Assembly: GCA_965203735.1 (NCBI GenBank) | Contig: OZ241909.1 | Location: 3,100,001 to 3,164,000 of the forward strand | Origin: Bin55 sp965203735 | GTDB lineage: Bacteria > Pseudomonadota > Gammaproteobacteria > Pseudomonadales > Azotimanducaceae | Direction of reading: 5' to 3' | DNA length: 64,000 nt | Part shown: piece by piece, positions 9,155-17,998 of the stretch | Layout of the letters: each line of letters starts with the position of its first letter | Numbering within the stretch: the stretch's first letter is position 1 | The notes under the pieces: generated by a model | Seen by the model: only the letters and a program-made list of their open reading frames with translations | Databases searched by the model: none | Told to the model about the DNA's origin: nothing | Translations under genes and position numbers: made by a program

Positions 9155-10114
9155 ATGCGCATAGCTCAAGACGCATTGGCGCACAAAATTAGACACCCAG
9201 CTGATGCCGAAGACTATTGTGTATTCAACGGCGTGCCTTATGTTCTCGTCGAAGTGGATGGAAGTGGTAAGCGCTGGAAGCACATGCCGGCCTGTCCTCT
9301 CATTGGACTTGGGGGACCGACACTCGACCACTCTCAATTTGATGTGTTGGTGCAGGACAGGGACCAAGCAATCAAGATTTGCAACGCAATCGAAAAGCAT
9401 CCAATTGCTTCGGCCACATTCGTGCAACTGCTTCGCCACAATGAGAACTCGTCCGTGGAAAACGCTCTGTTCGCAGAGTCTCTATCGTTTTCCACTCTTC
9501 AGCACGGTTCTGAGTTTAAGTCTTGGCTCGCTACGAGAAAAAGGTCAAGACCCGATGAAGACACTGACGAACAGACCGTCCTCATTGATCGCGGCGACAC
9601 GACGCTACGGATTACGCTCAACAAACCCAATCGCCACAACGCATGGTCCACAGCGATGCGAGACTCGCTATGTGAAGCACTCGTACTGGCAATCGAAGAC
9701 CCAACTGTCACGTCGGTGGAGATTCGGGGCAATGGTCCATCCTTCTGTTCAGGAGGTGATTTGAATGAGTTTGGTTTGGCTCAGGATGCCGGAATTGCTC
9801 ATGTATCGCGAATTGTTCGCAACGCAGGGTATCTTCTCGAATCAATTCGTGACAAGGTCTCTGTTCACGTGCACGGAGCATGTATCGGAGCTGGTATTGA
9901 AGTGCCGGCGTTCGCCTCAATTGTCCAATCATCCGACGATGCATACTTTCAATTGCCGGAGGTACAGATGGGACTCGTGCCTGGGGCTGGAGGCACAGCG
10001 AGCATTCTCCGACGCATAGGCAGGCATCGCATGGCATTCATGGGGCTAACCGGTGAACCGATTACAGCTCAAACAGCATTGAGTTGGGGGTTGATCGACG
10101 AAATCTCAGCCTGA
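9155..10114 (+). CDS. Enoyl-CoA hydratase/isomerase family protein with extra N-terminal domain
   Basis: The C-terminal half (about residues 141-319) is a crotonase domain: FCSGGDL (197-203) and GACIGAGIE (241-249) form the oxyanion hole and contain a probable catalytic glutamate, and QLPEVQMGLVPGAGG (266-280) the second. The first 140 residues are not crotonase and resemble no domain I can name; they end in a charged linker. Crotonases act on acyl-CoA thioesters (hydration, isomerisation, decarboxylation). The domain looks slightly short at its C terminus, ending soon after LSWGLIDEIS. The neighbouring amidohydrolase and CoA-transferase suggest a shared catabolic role, which is inference. 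Confidence 0.82.
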   Translation: MRIAQDALAHKIRHPADAEDYCVFNGVPYVLVEVDGSGKRWKHMPACPLIGLGGPTLDHSQFDVLVQDRDQAIKICNAIEKHPIASATFVQLLRHNENSSVENALFAESLSFSTLQHGSEFKSWLATRKRSRPDEDTDEQTVLIDRGDTTLRITLNKPNRHNAWSTAMRDSLCEALVLAIEDPTVTSVEIRGNGPSFCSGGDLNEFGLAQDAGIAHVSRIVRNAGYLLESIRDKVSVHVHGACIGAGIEVPAFASIVQSSDDAYFQLPEVQMGLVPGAGGTASILRRIGRHRMAFMGLTGEPITAQTALSWGLIDEISA

Positions 10115-10301
10115 ACAGCATCGAAGATTCACTCTTAAGTTCGTTCCTACAAAGCCGCTAGCGACTTTTCTCCTTTAGCAAAGACCGTGTCTCCACGGGA
10201 GCGCTAGTCCGATAGCTATATCACTCTCGTAGACCAAGCGTTTTCGCAACTCTTTCCTCCTTCAATGCTTCGAAATGTCCACAATTAATATAAACGCAAG
10301 T

Positions 10302-10333
10302 GATAATGATTCGTATTTAGATTATTATTCGCG
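10302..10333. promoter_or_regulatory. Putative Fur box before the haem operon
   Basis: GATAATGATTCGTATTTAG at 10302-10320 matches the 19-base Fur consensus at about 12 positions, and the adjoining ATTATTATTCGCG (10321-10333) extends the NATAAT-type repeats so that a second, overlapping box is readable on the other strand. The site lies 30-60 bases before the receptor start codon, inside the expected promoter, so iron-bound Fur would repress the operon. The call rests on the match and on the haem-uptake genes that follow. Confidence 0.7.
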
Positions 10334-10363
10334 TTCATTTCTCATTTCAAAAGGCATGCCTGT

Positions 10364-12604
10364 ATGTACCAACGAGCCATAGTCTTGACTGGAGTTGCAT
10401 CGTTCACTCTAGCTTCCTTAATGAGCCAAGCGCAATCCACCGAAACTGACTCAACCGAATCAGCCGAGAATGAAGAGCAACTCGAGAACATAACAGTTGT
10501 CGCGTCTCGCACGGAACGTGACCCCAACCAAGTCCCTGCAACTGTCTCCGTTTTAGCCGAACAAGAAATTGCTCGGGAAATGAGTACGGATATTGCCGAT
10601 CTCATTCGTTACGAACCGGGAATATCTGTTGGCGGTACGGGATCTCGATGGGGACTACAAGGCTTTACTATCCGAGGTATCGGTGGAAATCGAGTCTTGG
10701 TGGTTATGGATGGTGTGAGGGTTCCCGATCAGTTCTCTTTCGGACCATTTCTTAATGCACGAAGAGATGTCGTCGACATAGATAGCCTCTCAAAAGTAGA
10801 AATCATGCGCGGGCCAGTCTCGGTGCTTCACGGTAGCGATGCGCTTGGAGGGGTTGTTGCTTATACCTCGAAACGCGTCAGCGATCGCATGCTCGATGGA
10901 AAGTCCTGGTTTGCGGAAGGCAAGTATCGATTTGATGGATCGAGCAACAACTCTACGGTTGGTCTGGCGTTTGGTCTTGAGACTGAACGTGTTGCGGGCG
11001 GGGTGTTTATAGATAGTGAACGCGGAAATGAGACACAAACAGCAGGAAACCTTGATGTCAACGGTCCCCAGAGGGAAGTTCCTGATCCAAGCGACATCTC
11101 ATCGGACAACTTCGTCGCCAAGCTTTCTGTGTTTATGAATCCGATGCATACCGTCAAACTAACTCTCGAGGACTTTAGCCACAAGGTCGATACCCAAATA
11201 CTCTCCGACTACGGTTCAAGTTTCTTTGGCACAACAATTCACTCGCGAGATGGCATTGACACAAGAGACCGACAGCGCGTGGTACTGAACTATGACGGAC
11301 AGTTTGAAGACTCGGTTGTTGACAGGATGACACTCACTTTCTACTCGCAATCGTCTCTCACGGAGCAGATGACCACTGAACAGCGAGAGTCATTTGGACT
11401 TCAATTGAATCGTACGCGTCGTTCGCTATTCGAGCAGGAAGTCAACGGCATGCTCTTCCAAATAGACAAGCAACTGAACCACGAGGGAATGCTACATCAC
11501 GTCATATTCGGTTGGGACTACCAGTCCATCGACAGTGAGGAAATTAGATGGGGAGCAACGTTCATGCTTGACGGCACTCCCCGCCGCGAGTTCTTCCCCT
11601 ATCCGACGAGGGACTTTCCTTTATCGCAAACTTCACATGCAGCCGCATTTCTTCAGGACGAATTGACGCTACTTGACGGAAGGCTTCTCGTGTCTACTGG
11701 AGTCCGACATCATCACTACGAAGTTGAAGCTGTTGCAGATGCAATCTACCGATCCGGAAACCCCGGCCAGCCAGAACCCTCAGATCTCGGCGATAGCAAG
11801 ACTACAGGAAAGATTGGCTCCATTTTTAACATTGACGATGAGTTCTCTGTGTATGCGAGTTTTGCCCAAGGATTCAGGGCACCACCTTACAACTCGGTCA
11901 ATGTTGGGTTCACTAACCCTATAGGTGGGTACAAGACCATATCCAATCCGAATCTGCTTTCGGAAACTTCAAATGGTTACGAACTAGGGTTACGTTATGG
12001 CAATTCGACAATGAGTGGGCGGATTGTCGCATTTTGGACCGACTTCGAGAACTTTATTGAAGACTTGGCCGTAGCTCCACAGTTTGGTTCAACATTTGGA
12101 ATTGACCCCAGTGACGGACTCCTAACATTTCAATCAATCAACCATTCGCAGGTTGAAATCTCCGGCTGGGAACTGTCGGGAGACGTAAACCTAGCGGTGC
12201 TACGGGGAATACAAGCACGAGCCCGTTTTGCCTACGGAACAGCCAAAGGGGAAGACAATGAACTTGAACAGCCAATAAACAGCATAGATCCCGCAAAGCT
12301 TGTAGTTGGATTCTCAGCTTATGGAACCAATTGGAATGGATCTGCCGTACTGACACACGTCGCCGACAAGAAATCGGGCGACATAGCAGAAGGCTCTTTC
12401 CAACCCGTGGATGGTCACTCCGTGGTGGACATCTTGGGTGAATGGCAAGTACGTGAACACATCAAGGTGAATGCTGGAGTTTTCAATCTGTTTTCCGAAG
12501 AGTACATACGCTGGGCAGATGCCGCAGCGATCGGATCGGACGCACCGATGCGCTTTGCCCAGCCCAGCAGGCATCTGTTGCTCTCTGTCCGTGTCCAACT
12601 ATGA
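10364..12604 (+). CDS. TonB-dependent haem/haemoprotein receptor
   Basis: A 746-residue outer-membrane receptor. A signal peptide ends near residue 24, a TonB box-like ENITVVASR lies at 41-49, and a plug domain precedes the 22-strand barrel. GFRAP (503-507) and NPNL (528-531) reproduce the FRAP/NPNL motif of haem receptors, which brackets the haem-passing region. The protein ends in LLLSVRVQL, a typical beta-signal. A ribosome-binding AAGG precedes the ATG and a Fur-like box lies upstream. The stop overlaps the HmuT start (ATGA). Confidence 0.92.
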   Translation: MYQRAIVLTGVASFTLASLMSQAQSTETDSTESAENEEQLENITVVASRTERDPNQVPATVSVLAEQEIAREMSTDIADLIRYEPGISVGGTGSRWGLQGFTIRGIGGNRVLVVMDGVRVPDQFSFGPFLNARRDVVDIDSLSKVEIMRGPVSVLHGSDALGGVVAYTSKRVSDRMLDGKSWFAEGKYRFDGSSNNSTVGLAFGLETERVAGGVFIDSERGNETQTAGNLDVNGPQREVPDPSDISSDNFVAKLSVFMNPMHTVKLTLEDFSHKVDTQILSDYGSSFFGTTIHSRDGIDTRDRQRVVLNYDGQFEDSVVDRMTLTFYSQSSLTEQMTTEQRESFGLQLNRTRRSLFEQEVNGMLFQIDKQLNHEGMLHHVIFGWDYQSIDSEEIRWGATFMLDGTPRREFFPYPTRDFPLSQTSHAAAFLQDELTLLDGRLLVSTGVRHHHYEVEAVADAIYRSGNPGQPEPSDLGDSKTTGKIGSIFNIDDEFSVYASFAQGFRAPPYNSVNVGFTNPIGGYKTISNPNLLSETSNGYELGLRYGNSTMSGRIVAFWTDFENFIEDLAVAPQFGSTFGIDPSDGLLTFQSINHSQVEISGWELSGDVNLAVLRGIQARARFAYGTAKGEDNELEQPINSIDPAKLVVGFSAYGTNWNGSAVLTHVADKKSGDIAEGSFQPVDGHSVVDILGEWQVREHIKVNAGVFNLFSEEYIRWADAAAIGSDAPMRFAQPSRHLLLSVRVQL

Positions 12605-13473
12605 CGCTGCACGGCTGCCAGCGCGTGGCTTACATCGTGCTGGCGTTCACGTCGATAATGATCTTGGCGTGCGACGAGGCTGAAGACACAACACGAATAG
12701 CGATAGCGGGAGGCTCTCTGACCGAGATCGTCTACTTGCTGGGTCTTGAGAGTCGCATAGTGGCGACGGACACCACGTCGGTATACCCAGAAGCCGCGCA
12801 GGACTTCCCGTCTATTGGGTACGTACGAGCATTGTCAACAGAAGGGATTCTCTCCATCGAGCCGTCCTTGTTACTCAGTGAAGACGATGCCGGTCCACCC
12901 CATGTGATAAAGCAGCTCAAAGAACTTGGGGTTGAAATTCGAACTGTACCTGAAGAGCAAACTGCGAGAGGAATTATCGACAAGGCTCTGTGCGTCGCAA
13001 AAATTCTAGGTGCAACAGAGAGTGAACGAGCCTCTCTCGAAGGACGCCTGCAAACGGAGGAAACTCGGCTGGATTCGACTCGAAAGCAGCTAGAGGAAGT
13101 TCGAGCGACTGTGATTTTTGGGATTAACGACGGTATTCCCACGGTGGGTGGCGAAGGGACTAGCGGTCACTCGCTACTGGAAATGATTGGGCTGAGAAAT
13201 AGCTTCGACAATGTTTCTGGTTGGAAACCGGTTTCTCTCGAGTCGATGGTGGAAGCCAACCCACAGGTGCTCATAGTGCCGCAACGCGCACTAGACATAT
13301 CTGGCGGACAGAAAATTGTTATTGAAAGCAAGAGCATTCAAATGACCGAAGCCGGAAAGAAAGAGCAATTTGTCGTCGCAGACACGATGGCACTTTTGGG
13401 GTTTGGTCCGAGAACGCTCTCCACAGCCGCCGATCTCGCCGAGGAAGTCCTCGGAATGATCGTGCCGGAATAA
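12601..13473 (+). CDS. hmuT: Haem ABC transporter substrate-binding lipoprotein HmuT
   Basis: This 290-residue protein carries haem from the outer-membrane receptor to the inner-membrane permease. The N terminus ends in ILAC (residues 21-24), a fair lipobox, so it is probably lipid-anchored rather than free as in many Gram-negatives. IAGGSLTEIVYLLG, TDTTSVYPEAA and GYVRALSTEGILSIEP are highly typical of haemin-binding HmuT/ShuT proteins. It overlaps the receptor by four bases and is followed eight bases later by the permease. Confidence 0.92.
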   Translation: MTLHGCQRVAYIVLAFTSIMILACDEAEDTTRIAIAGGSLTEIVYLLGLESRIVATDTTSVYPEAAQDFPSIGYVRALSTEGILSIEPSLLLSEDDAGPPHVIKQLKELGVEIRTVPEEQTARGIIDKALCVAKILGATESERASLEGRLQTEETRLDSTRKQLEEVRATVIFGINDGIPTVGGEGTSGHSLLEMIGLRNSFDNVSGWKPVSLESMVEANPQVLIVPQRALDISGGQKIVIESKSIQMTEAGKKEQFVVADTMALLGFGPRTLSTAADLAEEVLGMIVPE

Positions 13474-13480
13474 GAACTCA

Positions 13481-14560
13481 GTGGCCGAAGAAGCACAGAA
13501 TTCCACCGACAGAGTGTCGTGGTTGAAGAGCTTAGGAATGGTTTCGAAGAATTCCTTCTCGACTTCTCAAGCTACGATCCTTGTTGGACTTGTAGTCTTT
13601 CTCTTCATTACATTCGTTTTGGCATCGATGACCGGCGCGCTGTGGCTACCGTTATTCGACATCGTTTGGAACCCAAGCAACTTCGACGTCGAGCGAACGA
13701 TCTTCTTCCAATTGCGCATGCCACGAGTACTAATGGCGGGCGTTGTTGGGGCTACCCTTGCTCTTGCGGGAGCTTGCCTTCAAGGTATGTTCCGCAATCC
13801 ATTGGCAGATCCCGGTCTTCTCGGTGTTGCAAGTGGGGCAGCGCTGGGTGCGACCAGTTTCATTGTGCTGGGTGGATATCTTCCATTTCCTAACTGGTTT
13901 GAACCCTATGCGCTGCCTGTCTCCGCGGCAATCGGTGCGACATTGGTCACACTGTTCTTATATGTATTCACTCGCCGGCAAGGACGATTGAATCTCGTCA
14001 CTCTCATACTCGTGGGAATTGCGATCAATGCCATGGGAGGCGTTGGACTCGGGCTGTTACAGTACGCCAGTGACGACAATCAGCTTCGCAGCCTAACCTT
14101 TTGGATGATGGGAAGCTTCGGCCGCTCCACCTGGGACGCGATCCTTCCAGCTTTCTTCATCATGGCACCAGCTTCGTTCTTCCTTCTTCGAAGTGTCCGA
14201 TCATTGGACTTGCTTCAATTAGGAGACGGAGAAGCTCGAAATCTCGGTATCGATGTTCATCGCGTTAGAAAGTCGATAGTGTTTGGAGTTGCCGCAATTG
14301 TGGGGGCTGGGGTCGCAATCGTAGGAATGATCGGGTTTGTGGGGCTTGTAGTTCCGCATATCGTCAGACTTCTTGGTGGACCCATTCATCGATATGTCAT
14401 TCCAGCTTCTGCCCTACTAGGGGCTAGCACGCTAATACTTGCCGATCTAATCAGCCGAACAGTCTTGGTGCCTGCGGAACTTCCGGTCGGGTTGGTCACC
14501 GCCTTCATTGGTTCGCCTTGCCTATTGTGGTTACTCCTCAAGACGAGAATTCATTCATGA
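13481..14560 (+). CDS. hmuU: Haem ABC transporter permease HmuU (FecCD family)
   Basis: A 359-residue inner-membrane permease of the BtuC/FecCD family with about ten helices. Landmarks are RMPRVLMAGVVGATLALAGA, QGMFRNPLADPGLLGVASGA-type loop sequence, and GFVGLVVPHIVRLLGG near the end, which contacts the ATPase. The start is a GTG (VAEEAQNS), eight bases after hmuT; an internal ATG is an alternative that would shorten the cytosolic tail. Its stop overlaps the start of hmuV (ATGA). Confidence 0.93.
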   Translation: MAEEAQNSTDRVSWLKSLGMVSKNSFSTSQATILVGLVVFLFITFVLASMTGALWLPLFDIVWNPSNFDVERTIFFQLRMPRVLMAGVVGATLALAGACLQGMFRNPLADPGLLGVASGAALGATSFIVLGGYLPFPNWFEPYALPVSAAIGATLVTLFLYVFTRRQGRLNLVTLILVGIAINAMGGVGLGLLQYASDDNQLRSLTFWMMGSFGRSTWDAILPAFFIMAPASFFLLRSVRSLDLLQLGDGEARNLGIDVHRVRKSIVFGVAAIVGAGVAIVGMIGFVGLVVPHIVRLLGGPIHRYVIPASALLGASTLILADLISRTVLVPAELPVGLVTAFIGSPCLLWLLLKTRIHS

Positions 14561-15336
14561 CCTTGAGCGCAAAAAGTGTATCTCTGACCCTAGGCGATGC
14601 AGAAATTCTCAAGGGTGTCAGTTGTCAAGTTGAACCGTGCAGGACAACAGCGGTGGTAGGAGCAAACGGATCCGGAAAATCGACTCTCTTGCGCACGTTA
14701 ACTGGCCAGTATTCTCCCAATGAAGGAACCGTACTGCTTGACGGTGTCGATATCGCAAGTCTATCCCCATTGGACCAAGCTCAACACCGCGCACTAATGT
14801 CACAAAATCCCTCCATAGCATTCGACTTTCTGGTTTCTGAAATCATAGAAATGGGGTGGGTACAAGATTCGTTGCCACACAAGTTATTGAAGGAGTCCTT
14901 GGCTGAAGTATCCCGACTATGTGGTATTGAGAGCTTCTTGCAGCGACCTTTCAATGGACTATCCGGAGGTGAACAACAGCGTGTCCACTTTGCTCGCGCT
15001 CTCTTGCAGATTTGGAACGCATCTCACGACGACAGATCGCGTTACTTGCTTCTCGACGAGCCGACATCCAACCTCGATATGGCGTATGAACTAGAAATTC
15101 TGAAACTAACTAAGTTGGTGAGCAGTCAAGGAATGGGAGCTCTCGTAGTGCTGCACGACCTGAATCTTGCTGCTCGGTTCGCTGATTTCGTGTACCTTCT
15201 AGTGGACGGAAGAGTATTTTGCGAAGGTACAGTTGGCGAAGTGTTCACTGAAGAGGTTCTTTCAGAAACTTACCAAGTTCCAATCAGGGTCGAACGGCAT
15301 GGAGAGCTGAACAGACTGCTGGTAATTGCAAACTAA
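14557..15336 (+). CDS. hmuV: Haem ABC transporter ATP-binding protein HmuV
   Basis: The ATPase of the haem importer, 259 residues from the ATG at 14557, which I prefer over an earlier in-frame start because it overlaps the permease stop as ATGA and gives the usual length. Walker A is GANGSGKST (35-43), the signature is LSGGEQQRVHFARAL, Walker B is YLLLDEPTS, and the switch is VVLHDLNLAARF. The LLQIW insertion after the signature is typical of HmuV, as is the D-loop SNLDMAYE. Confidence 0.94.
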   Translation: MTLSAKSVSLTLGDAEILKGVSCQVEPCRTTAVVGANGSGKSTLLRTLTGQYSPNEGTVLLDGVDIASLSPLDQAQHRALMSQNPSIAFDFLVSEIIEMGWVQDSLPHKLLKESLAEVSRLCGIESFLQRPFNGLSGGEQQRVHFARALLQIWNASHDDRSRYLLLDEPTSNLDMAYELEILKLTKLVSSQGMGALVVLHDLNLAARFADFVYLLVDGRVFCEGTVGEVFTEEVLSETYQVPIRVERHGELNRLLVIAN

Positions 15337-15353
15337 CAAGAGGAGAAAAATCT

Positions 15354-15656
15354 ATGTTCCTAGCGATGAATCGGTTCAAAATCTACAAAGGATTCGAAGA
15401 AGGATTTGAAACAGTCTGGCGCGAGCGGAAATCTTACTTGTCGGAAGTTCCAGGATTCAAGCAATTCGCCCTGCTAAGAGGACAAACAAACGACGAGTAC
15501 ACGCTTTATGCGTCCCACTCGGTGTGGGAGTCCCGAGACGCATTCGACGCTTGGACTCAATCAGATTCCTTTAGAAAGGCACACGGACAGAGAAGCGCAC
15601 CGAAGGGCACCTACGTTGGACATCCGCAACTGGAGACCTTCGAGCAAGTCTTGTAA
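15354..15656 (+). CDS. IsdG-like haem-degrading monooxygenase (ABM fold)
   Basis: A 100-residue antibiotic-biosynthesis-monooxygenase-fold protein. Asn6, Trp66 and His77 fall where the IsdG/IsdI catalytic triad (Asn, Trp, His) lies, so I read it as a haem oxygenase that opens the haem ring and frees iron in the cytosol. It follows hmuV by 17 bases with a strong AGGAGA ribosome-binding site at 15341-15346, closing a receptor-to-degradation pathway. The alternative, a non-haem ABM protein, is less likely given the triad and position. Confidence 0.85.
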   Translation: MFLAMNRFKIYKGFEEGFETVWRERKSYLSEVPGFKQFALLRGQTNDEYTLYASHSVWESRDAFDAWTQSDSFRKAHGQRSAPKGTYVGHPQLETFEQVL

Positions 15657-15854
15657 CGCGACTATCCAAAGTCGTCAGCAGCTTGACGCAGCCATGTACG
15701 CTTGCATTGGGGTCTTTACCCAGTTATGTGTTTTCTTCGGGGCGATTAGTGCTTGTCAAATGTAATATGAGCTGGTCAAGCACCCGTGTATAGCGTCATC
15801 AGGGTCAGTGTTTGAACCTAGAATTGATTCGTCCTTAGCAATCTTTGCGATCGA

Positions 15855-16823
15855 ATGATTACCCTTTCGGAGGGTGAACAGGCGTACACCCTCAAACCTG
15901 CACTGAGCCAAGAGGTCCCACAATGGCTAAAGAGACATGCAGATCTGTGGATTAAGGAACCTTCTGTCGAGGCTGTAGTGCTTTTTGGCAGCAGAACTAC
16001 CGGCCGGGCAGATTCCTACAGCGACTGGGATGTGGCGATACTGCATGGGGCACGAGAACCGGCCAATCTGGTAAGAGAAAGCGACCTACTCTCACAGGTT
16101 GTGGACTTGCCAGTGCTTCCGTTGGAGACATACCTCAATCAGGCTCACAGCGTCGGATCCTTGGCGCACGAAGTCGCAGTTCATGGACGAGTCTTGGCCG
16201 GCAGCGTACCAACGACTCTAACAAGGAGGCTTGTATTGAGTGAAAAAGACTTAAGTAGACATCTCGAATACTCGTTCAGATACTTGGCAATTGCAATCAC
16301 AGACTTTCACGACGTACTGAAACATGCCTCTTCCTCAAGTCAGCCGCTTGAAAGCATGCCGGGAAGAATGGCAGTCGCACCGAGTGCGGACGGAGCAGAG
16401 ACGGTTGCCAAAGCACTATGTGTACATTTGGGAATACCCGTCACGCACACTCACGATGTGGAGCAACTTGCCGATTCCGTTCCAAACGAATGGCGTGACA
16501 CAGTGCTCGACATGAACGGAAACACCTACCGAGCGCATCTAGCAACATACCTAGAGAATCCAGAAACTCTGGCTGATGTGGCAAGACGCATTTCTAACAG
16601 TCTAAGACTGCTTACGCTAATTATCGGACCGTGCTGCAATCAGCTGTCTGACTCCACATTGGCTTCTCTCAGTGACTGGGTACTCAGCCATACTTTTGTC
16701 TTAGCGATTGGAAATTACCTGACCGATCAAGACATCCACCCTAACGTGCGATCGGTCAGCAGGAGTTTCGAAGGAGCTCTGGGAATTCTGCACCATGTGC
16801 ACCGGATGCGCACAGGTCAATAA
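15855..16823 (+). CDS. MNT-type nucleotidyltransferase with C-terminal HEPN-like region
   Basis: A 322-residue protein. VVLFGSRTTGRADSYSDWD (residues 41-59) is the GSxxxG...DxD motif of minimal nucleotidyltransferases. The rest is helical: SADGAETVAKALCVHLGIPV followed by THTHDVEQL resembles the HEPN domain (ordinarily encoded by a separate hepT-type toxin gene). MntA antitoxins AMPylate HepT; here both parts seem fused. No clear HEPN RNase RxxxxH motif is visible, so RNase activity is doubtful. It could instead be an antibiotic-nucleotidyltransferase relative. Confidence 0.65.
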   Translation: MITLSEGEQAYTLKPALSQEVPQWLKRHADLWIKEPSVEAVVLFGSRTTGRADSYSDWDVAILHGAREPANLVRESDLLSQVVDLPVLPLETYLNQAHSVGSLAHEVAVHGRVLAGSVPTTLTRRLVLSEKDLSRHLEYSFRYLAIAITDFHDVLKHASSSSQPLESMPGRMAVAPSADGAETVAKALCVHLGIPVTHTHDVEQLADSVPNEWRDTVLDMNGNTYRAHLATYLENPETLADVARRISNSLRLLTLIIGPCCNQLSDSTLASLSDWVLSHTFVLAIGNYLTDQDIHPNVRSVSRSFEGALGILHHVHRMRTGQ

Positions 16824-16979
16824 CTTCTACCTAAAAATTCAAACCCACCCTTAGGTTATTCTTGCTGCTACGCTGAGGTCAGGTTCGCTCGAGTGGATCT
16901 ATAGCTGCCGCACTAACAATTCACCTAGAATCCGGCAAGTCCCTAGAATTGCTAGCTGAAAGAAAGAACCCACTGAATA

Positions 16980-17990
16980 ATGCTCACAGTCGTAGAGATA
17001 GGTGGTTACGCCGCCGGTTACTGTGGCCGTCTGTTCGCTCAGACGGGAAACTCCGTAACCCGTATCGACATGGGACAGACACTCCCTACATGGACAAGCA
17101 AAGAAGCAATGGATGTGTTCCTGCATTCGGACAAGACGATGCTGGAAACTCAAAACCGGAAAGAGGTGAATCACCTTGCCAGTTCCGCAGACATAGCAGT
17201 CTTAGAAACATCAACAGCAGATGAAATAGAACATTTCAGTCTTGACGACTGGTCGTGTCCCATAAAGGTTGCGATTACGCCTTTTGGCAGAACCGGCCCT
17301 CACAAGAATTGGCAAGCCACTCCTTCGACTCTCTTGGCGATGGGCGGATTTACCAATCTGATGGGTGACCCCGCTCGGGCTCCTCTAACCCTCCCGGGAC
17401 ATTTCGTTGAGTTTCAATCCGGAGGATTTGCTTACGCTGCGTCTCTTGCATGCGCGCTCTCTGATGAAGCAAACTCAATCGACATTGGGATGCTCGAGGT
17501 GGTCATGGCTCTGAGTCAATTCACAACCGTCATGTGGCACTGCGCCGATATCGTGCGTTCTCGACATGGCAATGACTTTTGGTCAGTGGTCCCTACCAAC
17601 CTGTTTCGTTGTCTCGATGGTTGGGTATATATCAATATCGTTCCCGGCTTTTGGGATCCTTTCGTGGCTTTTCTTGAGCGTCCGGAGCTCGTCTTGGATG
17701 AGAGATTTGTAACAAATACTCGCAGGATGCAGAATCGTGATGACTTGCATGAAATTACTGCAGGTGTACTGGGCAAGCTCACTCGGGATGAAGTTCAACA
17801 GCGTGCCGTTGATTGTCGCATTCCCCTCGGTGCTGTGCTCTCGTTTGACGAAGTTCTCGAAGACATCCATCTCGCCAGTCGAGACATGTGGACCGCCCGT
17901 AAGACGCCCTCGAACCAAACGGTGAGTGTGCCACGTTTACCGTGGCTCTGCCACGAAACTTTTCCTATAGATCAGATGACAGGATCCTAG
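16980..17990 (+). CDS. Class III CoA-transferase paralogue, probably non-catalytic subunit
   Basis: A 336-residue CaiB/BaiF-family protein, shorter than the usual 390-430. TVVEIGGYAAGYCGRLFA and TPFGRTGPHKNW are family landmarks. Where the catalytic aspartate is expected the chain reads PGHFVEFQSGGFAYA, with Glu or Phe rather than Asp. The next CoA-transferase gene starts eight bases after this stop and keeps its aspartate. Two-subunit members of the family such as BbsEF and SmtAB are encoded by adjacent paralogues, so the two may form a hetero-oligomer; that is inference. Confidence 0.78.
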   Translation: MLTVVEIGGYAAGYCGRLFAQTGNSVTRIDMGQTLPTWTSKEAMDVFLHSDKTMLETQNRKEVNHLASSADIAVLETSTADEIEHFSLDDWSCPIKVAITPFGRTGPHKNWQATPSTLLAMGGFTNLMGDPARAPLTLPGHFVEFQSGGFAYAASLACALSDEANSIDIGMLEVVMALSQFTTVMWHCADIVRSRHGNDFWSVVPTNLFRCLDGWVYINIVPGFWDPFVAFLERPELVLDERFVTNTRRMQNRDDLHEITAGVLGKLTRDEVQQRAVDCRIPLGAVLSFDEVLEDIHLASRDMWTARKTPSNQTVSVPRLPWLCHETFPIDQMTGS

Positions 17991-17998
17991 GTGAGTCT

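Noticed and set aside
10115..10300. Terminator hairpin between the crotonase gene and the Fur box
   Set aside because: Short complementary stretches (CTAGCG/CGCTAG and CTCC/GGAG) exist, but there is no T-run and the stems are too weak to call.
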